This document shows positions 16,132 to 23,842 of a stretch of 29,297 nucleotides of DNA, piece after piece; position 1 is the stretch's first letter, and every line of letters begins with the position of its first letter. The notes beneath the pieces are model-generated. The model worked only from the letters and a program-made list of their open reading frames with translations. It was not told where the DNA came from and searched no databases. The position numbers and the translations under genes are program-made. Source of the DNA: Bacteroidales bacterium (GTDB taxonomy: Bacteria; Bacteroidota; Bacteroidia; Bacteroidales; UBA932); contig JAEDLO010000011.1 in assembly GCA_016295245.1 (NCBI GenBank), forward strand, positions 1 to 29,297. Reading direction: 5' to 3'.

Positions 16132-17153
16132 TTTACAACCTCCACTTTTTCACCGGACTTGAGGTTGCTGTTGCCTTTGACCACGATGGTCTCGCCTTCC
16201 TCAATGCCGGAAATGATTTCATATTCATTGCCGATGTGGCGCCCGGTTTCCACAACCCTGGCGTGGGCGCAATTGTCTGCGTCAAGCACGTAAACCAGCT
16301 TCTGGCCTGAGCCCTGCTGCTTCACAACAGCCCCGTCAGGCACCACGATACGGTCCACTTCCTCGAAGAGGACGGTGGCGCGGGCGTACATTCCCGGACG
16401 GAGTTCGCGGTTCTCGTTGCGCACGACAAGCTCAGCGCTGAAGGTGTGGGAAGCGGCGTCGATGGTCGGATAGAGCCTCAGGACGCTGCCCTTGAAGGTC
16501 TTGCCCGGAAGCGCATCGACGGTGATGTCAACGCTGTCGCCCTTCTTGATCCTGGTGTAGTCACTCTCCGACACCGGTACGAGCAGCTTCACCGGCACGA
16601 TCTGCTGCACGGTGTAGATGGGACTGGACATAGAATACATATCTCCGCGGTCATAGTTGCGGGCGGAAATCACACCGTTGATGGGTGAACGGAGTATGGT
16701 GTTCTCAAGCAGGTTTTCATAATTGCTCTTCGAGACCTTGTAGCTGAGTTCGAAAGAGTCGAAGTCCGACTGGGACACGCCGCCTTCCTTGAGCAGGCCG
16801 CTGAGTCTCTGGAGCTCGCGCTCGTTGTTGCGGTAAGTGAGCTCCGCCTGATCGAGCTGGATTCTGTCAAGCTCGGCGAGCACATCGCCTGCCGAAACGA
16901 AGTCTCCAATCTCGCGATTGAGTTTCTGGATGCGGCCTCCTGTCTGTGAGGCGATATTATTGACGGCGTAAGCCTGAATGCTTGCCGAGTAAGAACCGGT
17001 TTGCGGAACGGTCTGCTTCGAGGCCGTGATTACAGACACGACAGGAGTCTTTGCCTCTGCCGTCTGCTGGATATCATTGTTCTTGCCGGTTTTTGAGGAG
17101 CAGGCGCTGAGTGCAAGGATTGCGGCGGCTGCGTAGATGAGTTTTCTATTCAT
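16128..17153 (-). CDS. RND efflux periplasmic adaptor lipoprotein, AcrA-like
   Basis: The membrane-fusion protein that joins the pump to the outer-membrane channel. The 341-residue protein has a lipoprotein signal with lipobox LSAC (Cys 18). The first half of the lipoyl domain contains GGRIQKLNREIGDFVSAGDVLAELD. A short helical hairpin (LDQAELTYRNNERELQRLSGLL...) follows, then the returning lipoyl strand (LRSPINGVISARNYDRGDMY). Beta-barrel and membrane-proximal domains complete it (PVKLLVPVSESDYTRIKKGDSVDI; MYARATVLFEEVDRIVVPDGAVV). It is second in the operon, 11 bases after the TolC-like gene, and overlaps the pump gene by 4 bases. Confidence 0.93.
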   Translation of the reverse strand: MNRKLIYAAAAILALSACSSKTGKNNDIQQTAEAKTPVVSVITASKQTVPQTGSYSASIQAYAVNNIASQTGGRIQKLNREIGDFVSAGDVLAELDRIQLDQAELTYRNNERELQRLSGLLKEGGVSQSDFDSFELSYKVSKSNYENLLENTILRSPINGVISARNYDRGDMYSMSSPIYTVQQIVPVKLLVPVSESDYTRIKKGDSVDITVDALPGKTFKGSVLRLYPTIDAASHTFSAELVVRNENRELRPGMYARATVLFEEVDRIVVPDGAVVKQQGSGQKLVYVLDADNCAHARVVETGRHIGNEYEIISGIEEGETIVVKGNSNLKSGEKVEVVK

Positions 17154-17164
17154 TGTGCACTTTA

Positions 17165-18631
17165 TTATTTCAGTTGATATTCCCCGTCCTCGCCGGTGAG
17201 GTCGGCGCCCAGGGTGTTTTCAAGGTTGGCCTTGGCGACCACATAATTGTAAACCGACTGGTTCACGGCCATCCGGGCCTGGATGAGGGCATACTGCGCG
17301 TCATTCAGGTCTGTCAGGGTGCTGCGGCCCACTTCATAGGACTTCGACGCTATGTCGTAGGCCTTTTGGGCGGTCTGGAGCGCGCTGACTGCGGAATCGT
17401 GGCTCTTCAGGCCGGTTTCCATCTGGTTGAGGTACTGCCTGATTGATATCTGGAGCTGGCGTTCGGTATTGATCCTCTGGAGATCGAGCTCAGCTGCCTG
17501 GACGCGGGCCTGATTGACGGCGCTGCGTCTCTTTCCGCCCGAGAAGATAGGAATCGAGAGGTTGAGTCCCACATAAGAATACGGTGTCCACTTGTACTCC
17601 TTGAATACGAAGTCGTTGTTCATCGCACTATAGGAGTAGGCGAAGCCGAGTCCCAGGGTCGGAGCATAGGCGGCCTTCTGGAGTTTCACCATATCGGCGA
17701 GCTGGGCTGCCTGGATGGATAGCTGCCGCATAGTGGTGTTGTCGGCGAGCGAGTAATCGCCCTCCAGGCAGGACTCCATATCTGCCGCATAGTCTTCAAG
17801 GCACTCGCTCACTTCAATCTCGGTGTCGAGGTCAATACCCATCACTGCCTTGAGCTGCCACAGGCTGAGGAAAACAGAACTCTCGGCCTCACACAGGTTC
17901 GGAACAGCGTTGGCGAGGGTGGTTTTCGCCCTGGTCAGATCCAGATCGGAAGCCTTCTGGGCGTTGTACTTCTTCTGGGTGAGCTCGAGGTTGACAAGAG
18001 CGTTGTCGTAGGCCATCTGATAGACCTTGAGGGCCTCTTTGGAGAGCAGACAGGCAAAATAGGCCTGCTTTACCTGGTTGATCATCTCAAGGCGAGAAGC
18101 CCTTGCCTTCTCGACAGCAAGTTCGACATCCTCGCCGGAAATCTTGAGCTGTCGCCATAGCTGGGCGTTTACAAGTGACATATTGGCAGAGATGCCGGCC
18201 GACCAGGTATTGCTACGGCCGACCTCGATGCCGTCGCCCAGTGAAGGTTTTCCGCCTGATGCGGAAGCTGAACTACTTGAAGATGCTGTATCTGTACCAG
18301 TGCCGGCGCCGGAACCTGTTCCGGAACCCGGGCTTGCTCCGCCAAGGTCGAAATCCATATACATCACCTGTTTCTTGATAGTTCTCTGGAAGGATGCACT
18401 CGCATCGATTTGCGGGTACAAGGCCGCGTAAGTACCCTTCCGGGCATACTTCGTCCTGCTTATTTCCATATCCGCCACCTTGACGGAGATGTTCTCGCTC
18501 ATCGCTATCTTCAGCGCATCCTGGAGCGAAAGCAGCACGGGTGAGGTCTTTACGGTATCCTCAGCCGGGGTCTGTGCGGCAAGGGCTAGACCTGCAAGCC
18601 CTGAAAGCAAAGACATTACTAATTTCTTCAT
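17165..18631 (-). CDS. TolC-like outer-membrane efflux channel
   Basis: The outer-membrane exit duct of the same pump. I start it at the ATG at 18631, giving MKKLVMSLLSGLAGLALAAQ as signal peptide; a longer open frame upstream has no signal and crosses the divergent promoter region. The 488-residue protein has the two-repeat outer-membrane-factor pattern: LSLQDALKIAMSENISVKVA near the start, YPQIDASASFQRT before the first outer-membrane strands, and AYAPTLGLGFAYSY and SIPIFSGGKRRSAVNQARV in the second repeat. The end is LENTLGADLTGEDGEYQLK. Residues about 97-130 are a Gly/Ser/Thr/Ala-rich insertion, probably a surface loop. It is the first gene of the efflux operon. Confidence 0.9.
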   Translation of the reverse strand: MKKLVMSLLSGLAGLALAAQTPAEDTVKTSPVLLSLQDALKIAMSENISVKVADMEISRTKYARKGTYAALYPQIDASASFQRTIKKQVMYMDFDLGGASPGSGTGSGAGTGTDTASSSSSASASGGKPSLGDGIEVGRSNTWSAGISANMSLVNAQLWRQLKISGEDVELAVEKARASRLEMINQVKQAYFACLLSKEALKVYQMAYDNALVNLELTQKKYNAQKASDLDLTRAKTTLANAVPNLCEAESSVFLSLWQLKAVMGIDLDTEIEVSECLEDYAADMESCLEGDYSLADNTTMRQLSIQAAQLADMVKLQKAAYAPTLGLGFAYSYSAMNNDFVFKEYKWTPYSYVGLNLSIPIFSGGKRRSAVNQARVQAAELDLQRINTERQLQISIRQYLNQMETGLKSHDSAVSALQTAQKAYDIASKSYEVGRSTLTDLNDAQYALIQARMAVNQSVYNYVVAKANLENTLGADLTGEDGEYQLK

Positions 18632-18710
18632 AAAATTTCTTGACGATAAAATAACAGGTGTTTTATAGCAAAAAAGATGCCAATTAATTAAAAAATTAAA
18701 TATTTTACAC

Positions 18711-18744
18711 TTTGTGAGTAATTGCATCCAAAAGTGTATCTTTG
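18711..18744 (+). promoter_or_regulatory. lgt: lgt-lepA promoter
   Basis: TTTG (18711-18714) is followed after 22 bases by TATCTTTG (18737-18744). Transcription should start near 18748, giving a leader of about 14 bases before the lgt ATG. The remaining part of this 130-base divergent gap is very AT-rich (18680-18710). I find no clear consensus promoter for the efflux operon on the minus strand. Confidence 0.65.
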
Positions 18745-18761
18745 CAACAAGAAAATTCAAT

Positions 18762-19586
18762 ATGTTGGACTGTCTATTTGTCAATTGGCACGTCAATCCC
18801 GTGCTGTTTCATATCTTCGGTCTTGAAATCAGGTGGTATTCCCTGCTTTTCGTTTCCGGCTTCATACTCGGATTCTACCTCTTCAGAGGCTTCTTCAGAA
18901 AGGAGAACATAGACGAGAAACTGCTTGACCCGCTTCTTTACACCCTGCTTATTGCTACGATAGTCGGCGCAAGGCTCGGTCACTGCCTCTTCTATGAACC
19001 CGAGTACTATCTGGGGTCCTGGAGCGGCTTCACCGAAATATTCATGCCCTGGAAGGGAGGCCTGGCGAGTCACGGAGGCGCAGTGGCCCTGCTGCTTTCG
19101 ATGTGGTGGTTCGCCCGCCATTACGGCAGGAAGAACGGCTTTGATTTCCTGTGGATAATGGACAGGCTCTGCATCACTGTAGCCTTTGCCGGATGCCTGA
19201 TACGCTGCGGCAACCTCTTCAATTCGGAGATTTACGGCGACGTGACATCCCTGCCATGGGGCTTCATCTTCGAGCTCAGGGGAGAGACTCAGCCCAAGCA
19301 CCCTACCCAGATTTATGAAGCTCTCTCATACCTTATTTTAGGACTCATCCTGCTGTGGATATACAACAAGGGCTGCAAGGGTGTTTACAGGGGCTTCTTC
19401 TTCGGGGCCTTCCTTACAGGCTGCTTCGGTATGCGTTTTCTCATCGAATTCATCAAGGAGCCGCAGGTCGGCTTCGAGCAGGATATGGTTCTCAATATGG
19501 GGCAGTTGCTCTCCATCCCTTTTGTCGTCGCAGGTCTTGCGCTGATAGTTTATTCTTACTTGAAAAAAATCCCGCCTACCAAATGA
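18762..19586 (+). CDS. lgt: Prolipoprotein diacylglyceryl transferase
   Basis: Lgt adds diacylglycerol from phosphatidylglycerol to the lipobox Cys of prolipoproteins, the first step for the lipoproteins seen here (BACON protein, adaptor, GldH). I use the ATG at 18762 because it follows the promoter and gives the usual N-terminus (MLDCLFVNWHVNPVLFHIFG); a GTG at 18714 would precede the -7 box. The 274-residue membrane protein has LASHGGAVALLL (101-112), the Lgt signature LIRCGNLFNSEIYG (146-159) with Arg148 and Asn151, and HPTQIYEAL. Several hydrophobic segments span the membrane. It overlaps lepA by 4 bases (ATGA). Confidence 0.95.
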   Translation: MLDCLFVNWHVNPVLFHIFGLEIRWYSLLFVSGFILGFYLFRGFFRKENIDEKLLDPLLYTLLIATIVGARLGHCLFYEPEYYLGSWSGFTEIFMPWKGGLASHGGAVALLLSMWWFARHYGRKNGFDFLWIMDRLCITVAFAGCLIRCGNLFNSEIYGDVTSLPWGFIFELRGETQPKHPTQIYEALSYLILGLILLWIYNKGCKGVYRGFFFGAFLTGCFGMRFLIEFIKEPQVGFEQDMVLNMGQLLSIPFVVAGLALIVYSYLKKIPPTK

Positions 19587-21370
19587 AACACATACGCAAC
19601 TTCTGCATAATCGCCCATATCGACCACGGCAAGAGCACCCTTGCCGACAGACTCCTTGAGCTCACCCAGACCGTCGGAGTCAGGGATATGGAAAATCAGG
19701 TCCTGGACGATATGGATCTTGAGAAGGAAAAAGGCATCACGATCAAGAGCCACGCCATCCAGATGGATTATCTCTACAAGGGAGAGCACTACAAGCTCAA
19801 CCTTATCGACACCCCTGGTCACGTCGATTTCTCCTACGAGGTTTCGCGTTCCATCGCATCCTGTGAAGGTGCGCTGCTTGTGGTTGACGCCTCCCAGGGC
19901 GTTCAGGCCCAGACCATCTCCAATCTCTATATGGCCATCGACCACGGACTGGAAATCATTCCCGTCCTCAACAAGATAGATATGGAATCCGCCCAGGTGG
20001 ACGTCGTCACGGACGAGGTCTGCGACCTTTTAGGCTGCAGCCCTGAAGACGTATATAAGGTATCCGCTCGCACCGGAGAGGGTGTCGCTCCCATCCTTGA
20101 CGCGATTGTGGAGAAGATTCCGGCTCCGGAAGGAGACCCCGACAAGCCTCTCCAGGCCCTCATCTTCGACTCGGTCTTCAACTCCTTCCGCGGCGTAATC
20201 GGCTATTTCAAAATCAAGAACGGAAGCATACGCAAGGGCGACAAGGTCAAGTTCTTCGCGACCGGAATGGAATATGAGGTCGAGGAGGTAGGCGTCCTGA
20301 AGCTCAAGCTCTGCCCTACAGGAGAGGTGAAGTGCGGCGATGTGGGCTATGTGATCACAGGCATCAAGAGCGCCGCCGAGGTCAAGGTCGGCGACACCAT
20401 CACCACTGTCGGCAGGCCTTGCACAGAAGCCATCGCGGGCTTCGAGGAGGTCAAGCCTATGGTCTTTGCCGGTATGTACCCGGTTCAAGCCGACAAGTTC
20501 GAGGAATTGCGTGCCGTGCTGGAGAAATTTCAGCTCAACGACGCCTCCTTTGTCTATGAGCCCGAAAGTTCCCTTGCCCTCGGCTCGGGCTTCCGCTGCG
20601 GCTTCCTGGGCCTTCTGCACCTGGAAATCGTCCAGGAGAGGCTCTTCCGCGAGTTTGATATGGACGTAATTACAACAGTTCCGAACGTTTCGTACAAAGT
20701 TTACACGACCCAGGGTGAAGTCCTCGACGTGCACAACCCTTCCGGGCTGCCGGCAGTCACCCTCATCGACCATATTGAGGAGCCTTACATCAGGGCCCAG
20801 ATTATCTCCAAGACGGAGTTCTTCGGTCCGATAATGAAGTTGTGCCTGGACCGCCGCGGCACTCTGGTAAGCCAACACTACATCACGGCGGACCGAGTGG
20901 AGCTCAACTACGATATGCCGCTTTCGGAGATAGTCTTCGACTTCTATGACAAGCTCAAGACCATCTCGAAAGGTTACGCTTCCTTTGACTACCACGTCAC
21001 CGACTTCCGCCCTTCAAGGCTGGTGCGACTGGACATCCTTCTCAACGGCGACCCTGCCGATGCGCTTTCGACCCTCATCCACGAGGACAACGCCTACAGC
21101 TTCGGACGCCGTATGTGCGAGAAGCTCAAAGACCTGATACCTCGCCAGCAGTTCGACATTCCTATCCAGGCGGCCATCGGCGCGAAAATCATCGCCCGCG
21201 AGACGGTAAAGCAGGTGCGCAAGGACGTGACCGCCAAGTGCTACGGCGGTGACGTATCCCGCAAGCGAAAGCTGCTCGAGAAGCAGAAGGAGGGAAAGAA
21301 GAGAATGAGGCAGATCGGCTCAGTGCAGGTGCCGCAGAGCGCCTTTATGGCCGTGCTGAAGCTCGACTAG
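19583..21370 (+). CDS. lepA: Elongation factor 4 (LepA)
   Basis: A translational GTPase related to EF-G that acts on the ribosome in initiation, assembly or back-translocation. The start is the ATG at 19583, overlapping the lgt stop; a longer in-frame opening upstream lies inside lgt. The 595-residue protein has MKHIRNFCIIAHIDHGKSTL (G1), RDMENQVLDDMDLEKEKGIT (switch I), DTPGHVDFSYEVSRS (G3) and NKIDME (G4). The LepA-specific C-terminal domain follows (KQVRKDVTAKCYGGDVSRKR, KLLEKQKEGKKRMRQIGSV). Length is typical. It meets yidD tail to tail, sharing the bases CTAG for both stop codons. Confidence 0.97.
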   Translation: MKHIRNFCIIAHIDHGKSTLADRLLELTQTVGVRDMENQVLDDMDLEKEKGITIKSHAIQMDYLYKGEHYKLNLIDTPGHVDFSYEVSRSIASCEGALLVVDASQGVQAQTISNLYMAIDHGLEIIPVLNKIDMESAQVDVVTDEVCDLLGCSPEDVYKVSARTGEGVAPILDAIVEKIPAPEGDPDKPLQALIFDSVFNSFRGVIGYFKIKNGSIRKGDKVKFFATGMEYEVEEVGVLKLKLCPTGEVKCGDVGYVITGIKSAAEVKVGDTITTVGRPCTEAIAGFEEVKPMVFAGMYPVQADKFEELRAVLEKFQLNDASFVYEPESSLALGSGFRCGFLGLLHLEIVQERLFREFDMDVITTVPNVSYKVYTTQGEVLDVHNPSGLPAVTLIDHIEEPYIRAQIISKTEFFGPIMKLCLDRRGTLVSQHYITADRVELNYDMPLSEIVFDFYDKLKTISKGYASFDYHVTDFRPSRLVRLDILLNGDPADALSTLIHEDNAYSFGRRMCEKLKDLIPRQQFDIPIQAAIGAKIIARETVKQVRKDVTAKCYGGDVSRKRKLLEKQKEGKKRMRQIGSVQVPQSAFMAVLKLD

Positions 21371-21603
21371 GGTACGGGATCATAGCCGCTGCCGCCCCAG
21401 GGATGGCAGCGGAGTATGCGCCTGACGGCAAGGTAGCTTCCCTTCAGGGGGCCGTATTTGCGCAGAGCCTCAAGGGCGTACTGCGAGCAGGTCGGAGTGA
21501 AGCGGCAGCTCGGCGGGGTGAGTGGCGAGATGCAGACCTGATAGAAGCGCACCAGCAGGATAAGTGGCGCACTGAAGATGCTCCTGAGGGTTTTCCTTAT
21601 CAT
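21367..21603 (-). CDS. yidD: Membrane protein insertion efficiency factor YidD
   Basis: A 78-residue protein that helps YidC insert membrane proteins. It carries the family pattern ILLVRFYQVCISPLTPPSCRFTPTCSQYALEALRKYG with the conserved cysteines, and ends HPWGGSGYDPVP. The N-terminus is short and amphipathic, as in other members. Its ATG overlaps the rnpA stop by one base (TAATG), the widespread rnpA-yidD pairing. Its stop codon overlaps that of lepA on the other strand. Confidence 0.95.
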   Translation of the reverse strand: MIRKTLRSIFSAPLILLVRFYQVCISPLTPPSCRFTPTCSQYALEALRKYGPLKGSYLAVRRILRCHPWGGSGYDPVP

Positions 21604-21980
21604 TATTTATCTGAAGCAGAGAGCTTTGCAATGCGCGAGAGTATCGTGATGACTTCGGCTTCCAGAGTCTTGAAGTCCAGCACTTCCTTACAATTGTAGC
21701 TGAAGAGGATGTCGTTGCCGCCATCCTTGAGGATGTGCTTGTTGAGCCTGTAGGCCTCCCTGATGCGGCGCTTGAGCAGATTGCGCTTGACCGCCCTCTT
21801 GAAGAATTTTTTCGGCACAGAGACCATCATCCTGTTGACAGGAAGCGGTCGGCCAGCGGCCCAGCAGTATTTCAGATGGGCAGTTCCCGCCCATTTCCCA
21901 TCGGAAACGAGTGCGGAAATGCTCGTCTTCCCACACAGCCTTTCCTCTTTGGAGAGGGTATTGGCCAAAGGGGAATCCAT
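21603..21980 (-). CDS. rnpA: Ribonuclease P protein component
   Basis: The protein subunit of RNase P, which with the RNA subunit matures tRNA 5' ends. I start at ATG 21980, giving 125 residues beginning MDSPLANTLSKEERLCGK, where the family's L.k..RLc pattern is expected; a longer open frame upstream lies in hemD. The signature RAVKRNLLKRRIREAYRLNK with its conserved arginines is clear, as is MMVSVPKKFFK before it. It lies 4 bases after hemD and overlaps yidD. The usual rpmH neighbour is absent, which fits the hemD-rnpA-yidD order I know from Bacteroidales. Confidence 0.95.
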   Translation of the reverse strand: MDSPLANTLSKEERLCGKTSISALVSDGKWAGTAHLKYCWAAGRPLPVNRMMVSVPKKFFKRAVKRNLLKRRIREAYRLNKHILKDGGNDILFSYNCKEVLDFKTLEAEVITILSRIAKLSASDK

Positions 21981-21984
21981 ATTG

Positions 21985-22719
21985 CTACTTGTTGCTTTCC
22001 AGATAGAGTTCGATAGCCTTGCCGACCGATGTAGCCTCCGCGGTAGGAGCCTTGACGCAGATTTCCAGCCCGGCATCTTCCATTGCGCCCACTACCGAGC
22101 GGCCGAAAGAAACCATCTTGATGTCCCCCTGCTTGAAATCAGGGAAGTTTTCGTATAGGGAGGTCACGTCGTAGGGATTGTACATCACTATCATATCGTA
22201 GGAGCCGATCTCCACCTCGTGAAGGTCCATCGATACGGGTTTGGTGAGCACACCCACGCTGTATTCGAGCTGGGCCTTGTCGAAAAGGGTAGTGTATGCG
22301 TCGGAGTTGGCACCGGCATTGGTGGCGATTAGGAATTTCTCGCCCTTGTGCTTCGGACCGATGAGAGACACTACGGAAGCCGGTGTGCCGTCACCGAAGA
22401 AAATCTTTCTCTTGCGGTAAACGATGTGCTTCTGGAGATACATCGCCACAGCCTCGGTAGTACAGAAGTACTTCATCGTCTCCGGTACCTTGAAGCGCAT
22501 TTCCTCGCAGAGCTTGAAATAGGCGTCGATGGCGTGGCGGGATGAGAATACGATTGCGGTATAGTCCGGAAGGTTGATTCTTTCAGCCCTGAATTCTTTT
22601 GCGCTGAGCGGTTCTATCACGAAAAAAGGCTTGAATTCCACTTCAGAGCCGAACTTGCTTTTCAGCACTTCGTAGGGGGCAAGATTTGACGGCGTATGCT
22701 GCGATATCAGTATTTTCAT
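21985..22719 (-). CDS. hemD: Uroporphyrinogen-III synthase family protein
   Basis: HemD closes hydroxymethylbilane to uroporphyrinogen III in tetrapyrrole synthesis. The family is very diverse, and this 244-residue protein fits by its two-domain alternating pattern: MKILISQHTPSNLAPYEVL, YTAIVFSSRHAIDAYFKLCEE, PETMKYFCTTEAVAMYLQKH, then EIGSYDMIVMYNPYDVTSLYENF and KMVSFGRSVVGAMEDAGLEI, which correspond to the S-x-x-a/G-V...F and G..t..a segments. I choose the ATG at 22719; a TTG two codons upstream (22725) is possible. Bacteroidota proteins of this type are annotated HemD, though some strains lack a full haem pathway, so enzyme activity needs proof. Confidence 0.82.
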   Translation of the reverse strand: MKILISQHTPSNLAPYEVLKSKFGSEVEFKPFFVIEPLSAKEFRAERINLPDYTAIVFSSRHAIDAYFKLCEEMRFKVPETMKYFCTTEAVAMYLQKHIVYRKRKIFFGDGTPASVVSLIGPKHKGEKFLIATNAGANSDAYTTLFDKAQLEYSVGVLTKPVSMDLHEVEIGSYDMIVMYNPYDVTSLYENFPDFKQGDIKMVSFGRSVVGAMEDAGLEICVKAPTAEATSVGKAIELYLESNK

Positions 22720-22736
22720 CTCCAATCTATTTTCTG

Positions 22737-23447
22737 TTACAAAAGCACTGCCGGAACAACAAGGACGGCGGCAGGCACCAATTCAAGGGCGCAAAGATAC
22801 AAAATTGTCCGCAAACCATTGCAAACGGAGGACAAAATTTGTGCTTCCCGAAAGAGGGCCACAAGATAGAAAAGCCCTGTGACAGACAGGAATATCCATC
22901 TGGAAACATCCCAGGGCACACCCATAAGGCGTATAGGAGCCAAGATGAAAAGAAGGTTCAGGACAAGGAGGATGAAATAGTTCCAGAGGCAGTGCCTGAC
23001 GGCATTGTACTTCTCACCGCCGATGTTCCGCGGGCGGATTACAAGGGATATGAGCTTGCGCAGCAGCAGGTACACAAAAAGCAGCGCCATAACGATCAGC
23101 GCACTCCATTGCTGGCCGGGAGAGCAGAGCAGCGTATCCCTGTAAACCCCGAAATAGTCAGCCATAAGGCAGAAAGGAAGCGCTGCCACGAAGGCGCAGC
23201 GGTTGCGCAGCCTCGTGACGGCGATGCTGTGCTCGATGTTTTCGCTGCCGTAAGAACGGCGCAGGCAGAAAAGCAGATGGGGAAAAAAGCGGATGATGTC
23301 AAGAATGGAGAGTATCATTATCCCCACGGCGACGCAGATAAGTATTCTGTTGGTCAGGACCTCGCCCCAGGCAAGGCCCGACTGGAGCGCCTGAGGTGTC
23401 GATGGCAGCAGAAGCGTGCCGGGTTTTGAAAAAATCTCCCCCAGCAT
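22737..23447 (-). CDS. DUF4271 membrane protein
   Basis: A 236-residue integral membrane protein with about six hydrophobic helices (ILICVAVGIMILSILDIIRFF, CAFVAALPFCLMADYFGVY, ALIVMALLFVYLLLRKLISLV, YFILLVLNLLFILAPIRLMG, WIFLSVTGLFYLVALFREA, and a C-terminal one). The helix pattern and the position next to hemD, rnpA and yidD match the DUF4271 family of Bacteroidota. The function is unknown. Linkage to hemD and to the YidC helper yidD hints at an envelope role but proves nothing. It starts directly after the yciH stop, with no gap, and ends 17 bases before hemD. Confidence 0.75.
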   Translation of the reverse strand: MLGEIFSKPGTLLLPSTPQALQSGLAWGEVLTNRILICVAVGIMILSILDIIRFFPHLLFCLRRSYGSENIEHSIAVTRLRNRCAFVAALPFCLMADYFGVYRDTLLCSPGQQWSALIVMALLFVYLLLRKLISLVIRPRNIGGEKYNAVRHCLWNYFILLVLNLLFILAPIRLMGVPWDVSRWIFLSVTGLFYLVALFREAQILSSVCNGLRTILYLCALELVPAAVLVVPAVLL

Positions 23448-23792
23448 CTAATTGCCCCTTTTGGCCGAATAGCCCATTGAAACGAGAAGTTCCGTCACCC
23501 TGTCGCGGAAGTCGCCCTGGATGGTGATTTCGCCGTCCTTCGCACTTCCGCCCACACCCAGACGGGTCTTGAGAGTCTTGGCAAGGGCGCTCAAATCCTC
23601 ATCACGACCGCGGAAGCCTTCAATGAGGGTCACCTGCTTGCCGGCGCGGTTTCGCCTGTCTATGCGCACAATCAGGCGCTGCCTGTCAGCGGGAAGGGTC
23701 TCGACGGTCTCTTCCTGAGCCGTCTGATAGGTGAAATCGGGATTGGTCGAATAAACTACACCGAGCCGTTTTTTCCAGTCTTGTTGCGCCAT
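23448..23792 (-). CDS. yciH: SUI1/YciH-family translation factor
   Basis: A 114-residue protein with the SUI1 fold of eukaryotic eIF1: RLIVRIDRRNRAGKQVTLIEGFRG with the basic loop, then LSALAKTLKTRLGVGGSAKDGEITIQGDFRDRVTELLVSMGY. In E. coli the homologue discriminates against weak starts at the 30S initiation step. The N-terminal 40 residues (KKRLGVVYSTNPDFTY) are normal for the bacterial family. It is the first gene of the operon leading to DUF4271, hemD, rnpA and yidD, with its own promoter 14 bases upstream and therefore a very short leader. Confidence 0.92.
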   Translation of the reverse strand: MAQQDWKKRLGVVYSTNPDFTYQTAQEETVETLPADRQRLIVRIDRRNRAGKQVTLIEGFRGRDEDLSALAKTLKTRLGVGGSAKDGEITIQGDFRDRVTELLVSMGYSAKRGN

Positions 23793-23803
23793 TGGGATGT
23801 TTT

Positions 23804-23836
23804 TTGCAAAGATAACGATTTTTGATAGTATCTTTG
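23804..23836 (+). promoter_or_regulatory. Promoter of the DUF2723 gene
   Basis: TTG (23804-23806, in a TTTTTG run) is followed after 22 bases by TATCTTTG (23829-23836). Only 6 bases separate the box from the ATG at 23843, so the message should be leaderless or nearly so. The -33 element abuts the -7 box of the opposing yciH promoter. Confidence 0.65.
23807..23814 (-). promoter_or_regulatory. yciH: -7 box of the yciH operon promoter
   Basis: On the minus strand TATCTTTG matches the consensus and lies 14 bases before the yciH ATG. No TTG is present at the expected -33 distance. It forms a perfect 8-bp inverted repeat with the plus-strand box at 23829-23836, spacer 14. Confidence 0.6.
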
Positions 23837-23842
23837 TGAGTT

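Noticed and set aside
18632..18736. Promoter for the efflux operon
   Set aside because: The minus strand has only weak candidates (for example CATCTTTT near 18670) that do not meet the consensus, so I did not list one.
18632..18796. Upstream extension of the TolC-like gene by 55 codons
   Set aside because: It would hide the signal peptide, cross the lgt promoter and overlap the divergent lgt coding region; the residues are AT-rich translation of spacer DNA.
19355..19582. Upstream extension of lepA inside lgt
   Set aside because: The LepA family starts at MKHIRNFCIIAHIDHGKST, and the extra residues are an out-of-frame reading of lgt.
20030..20995. 321-codon open frame antisense to lepA
   Set aside because: The sense strand encodes a perfect LepA. 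The antisense product shows no domain and comes from the GC-rich third codon positions.
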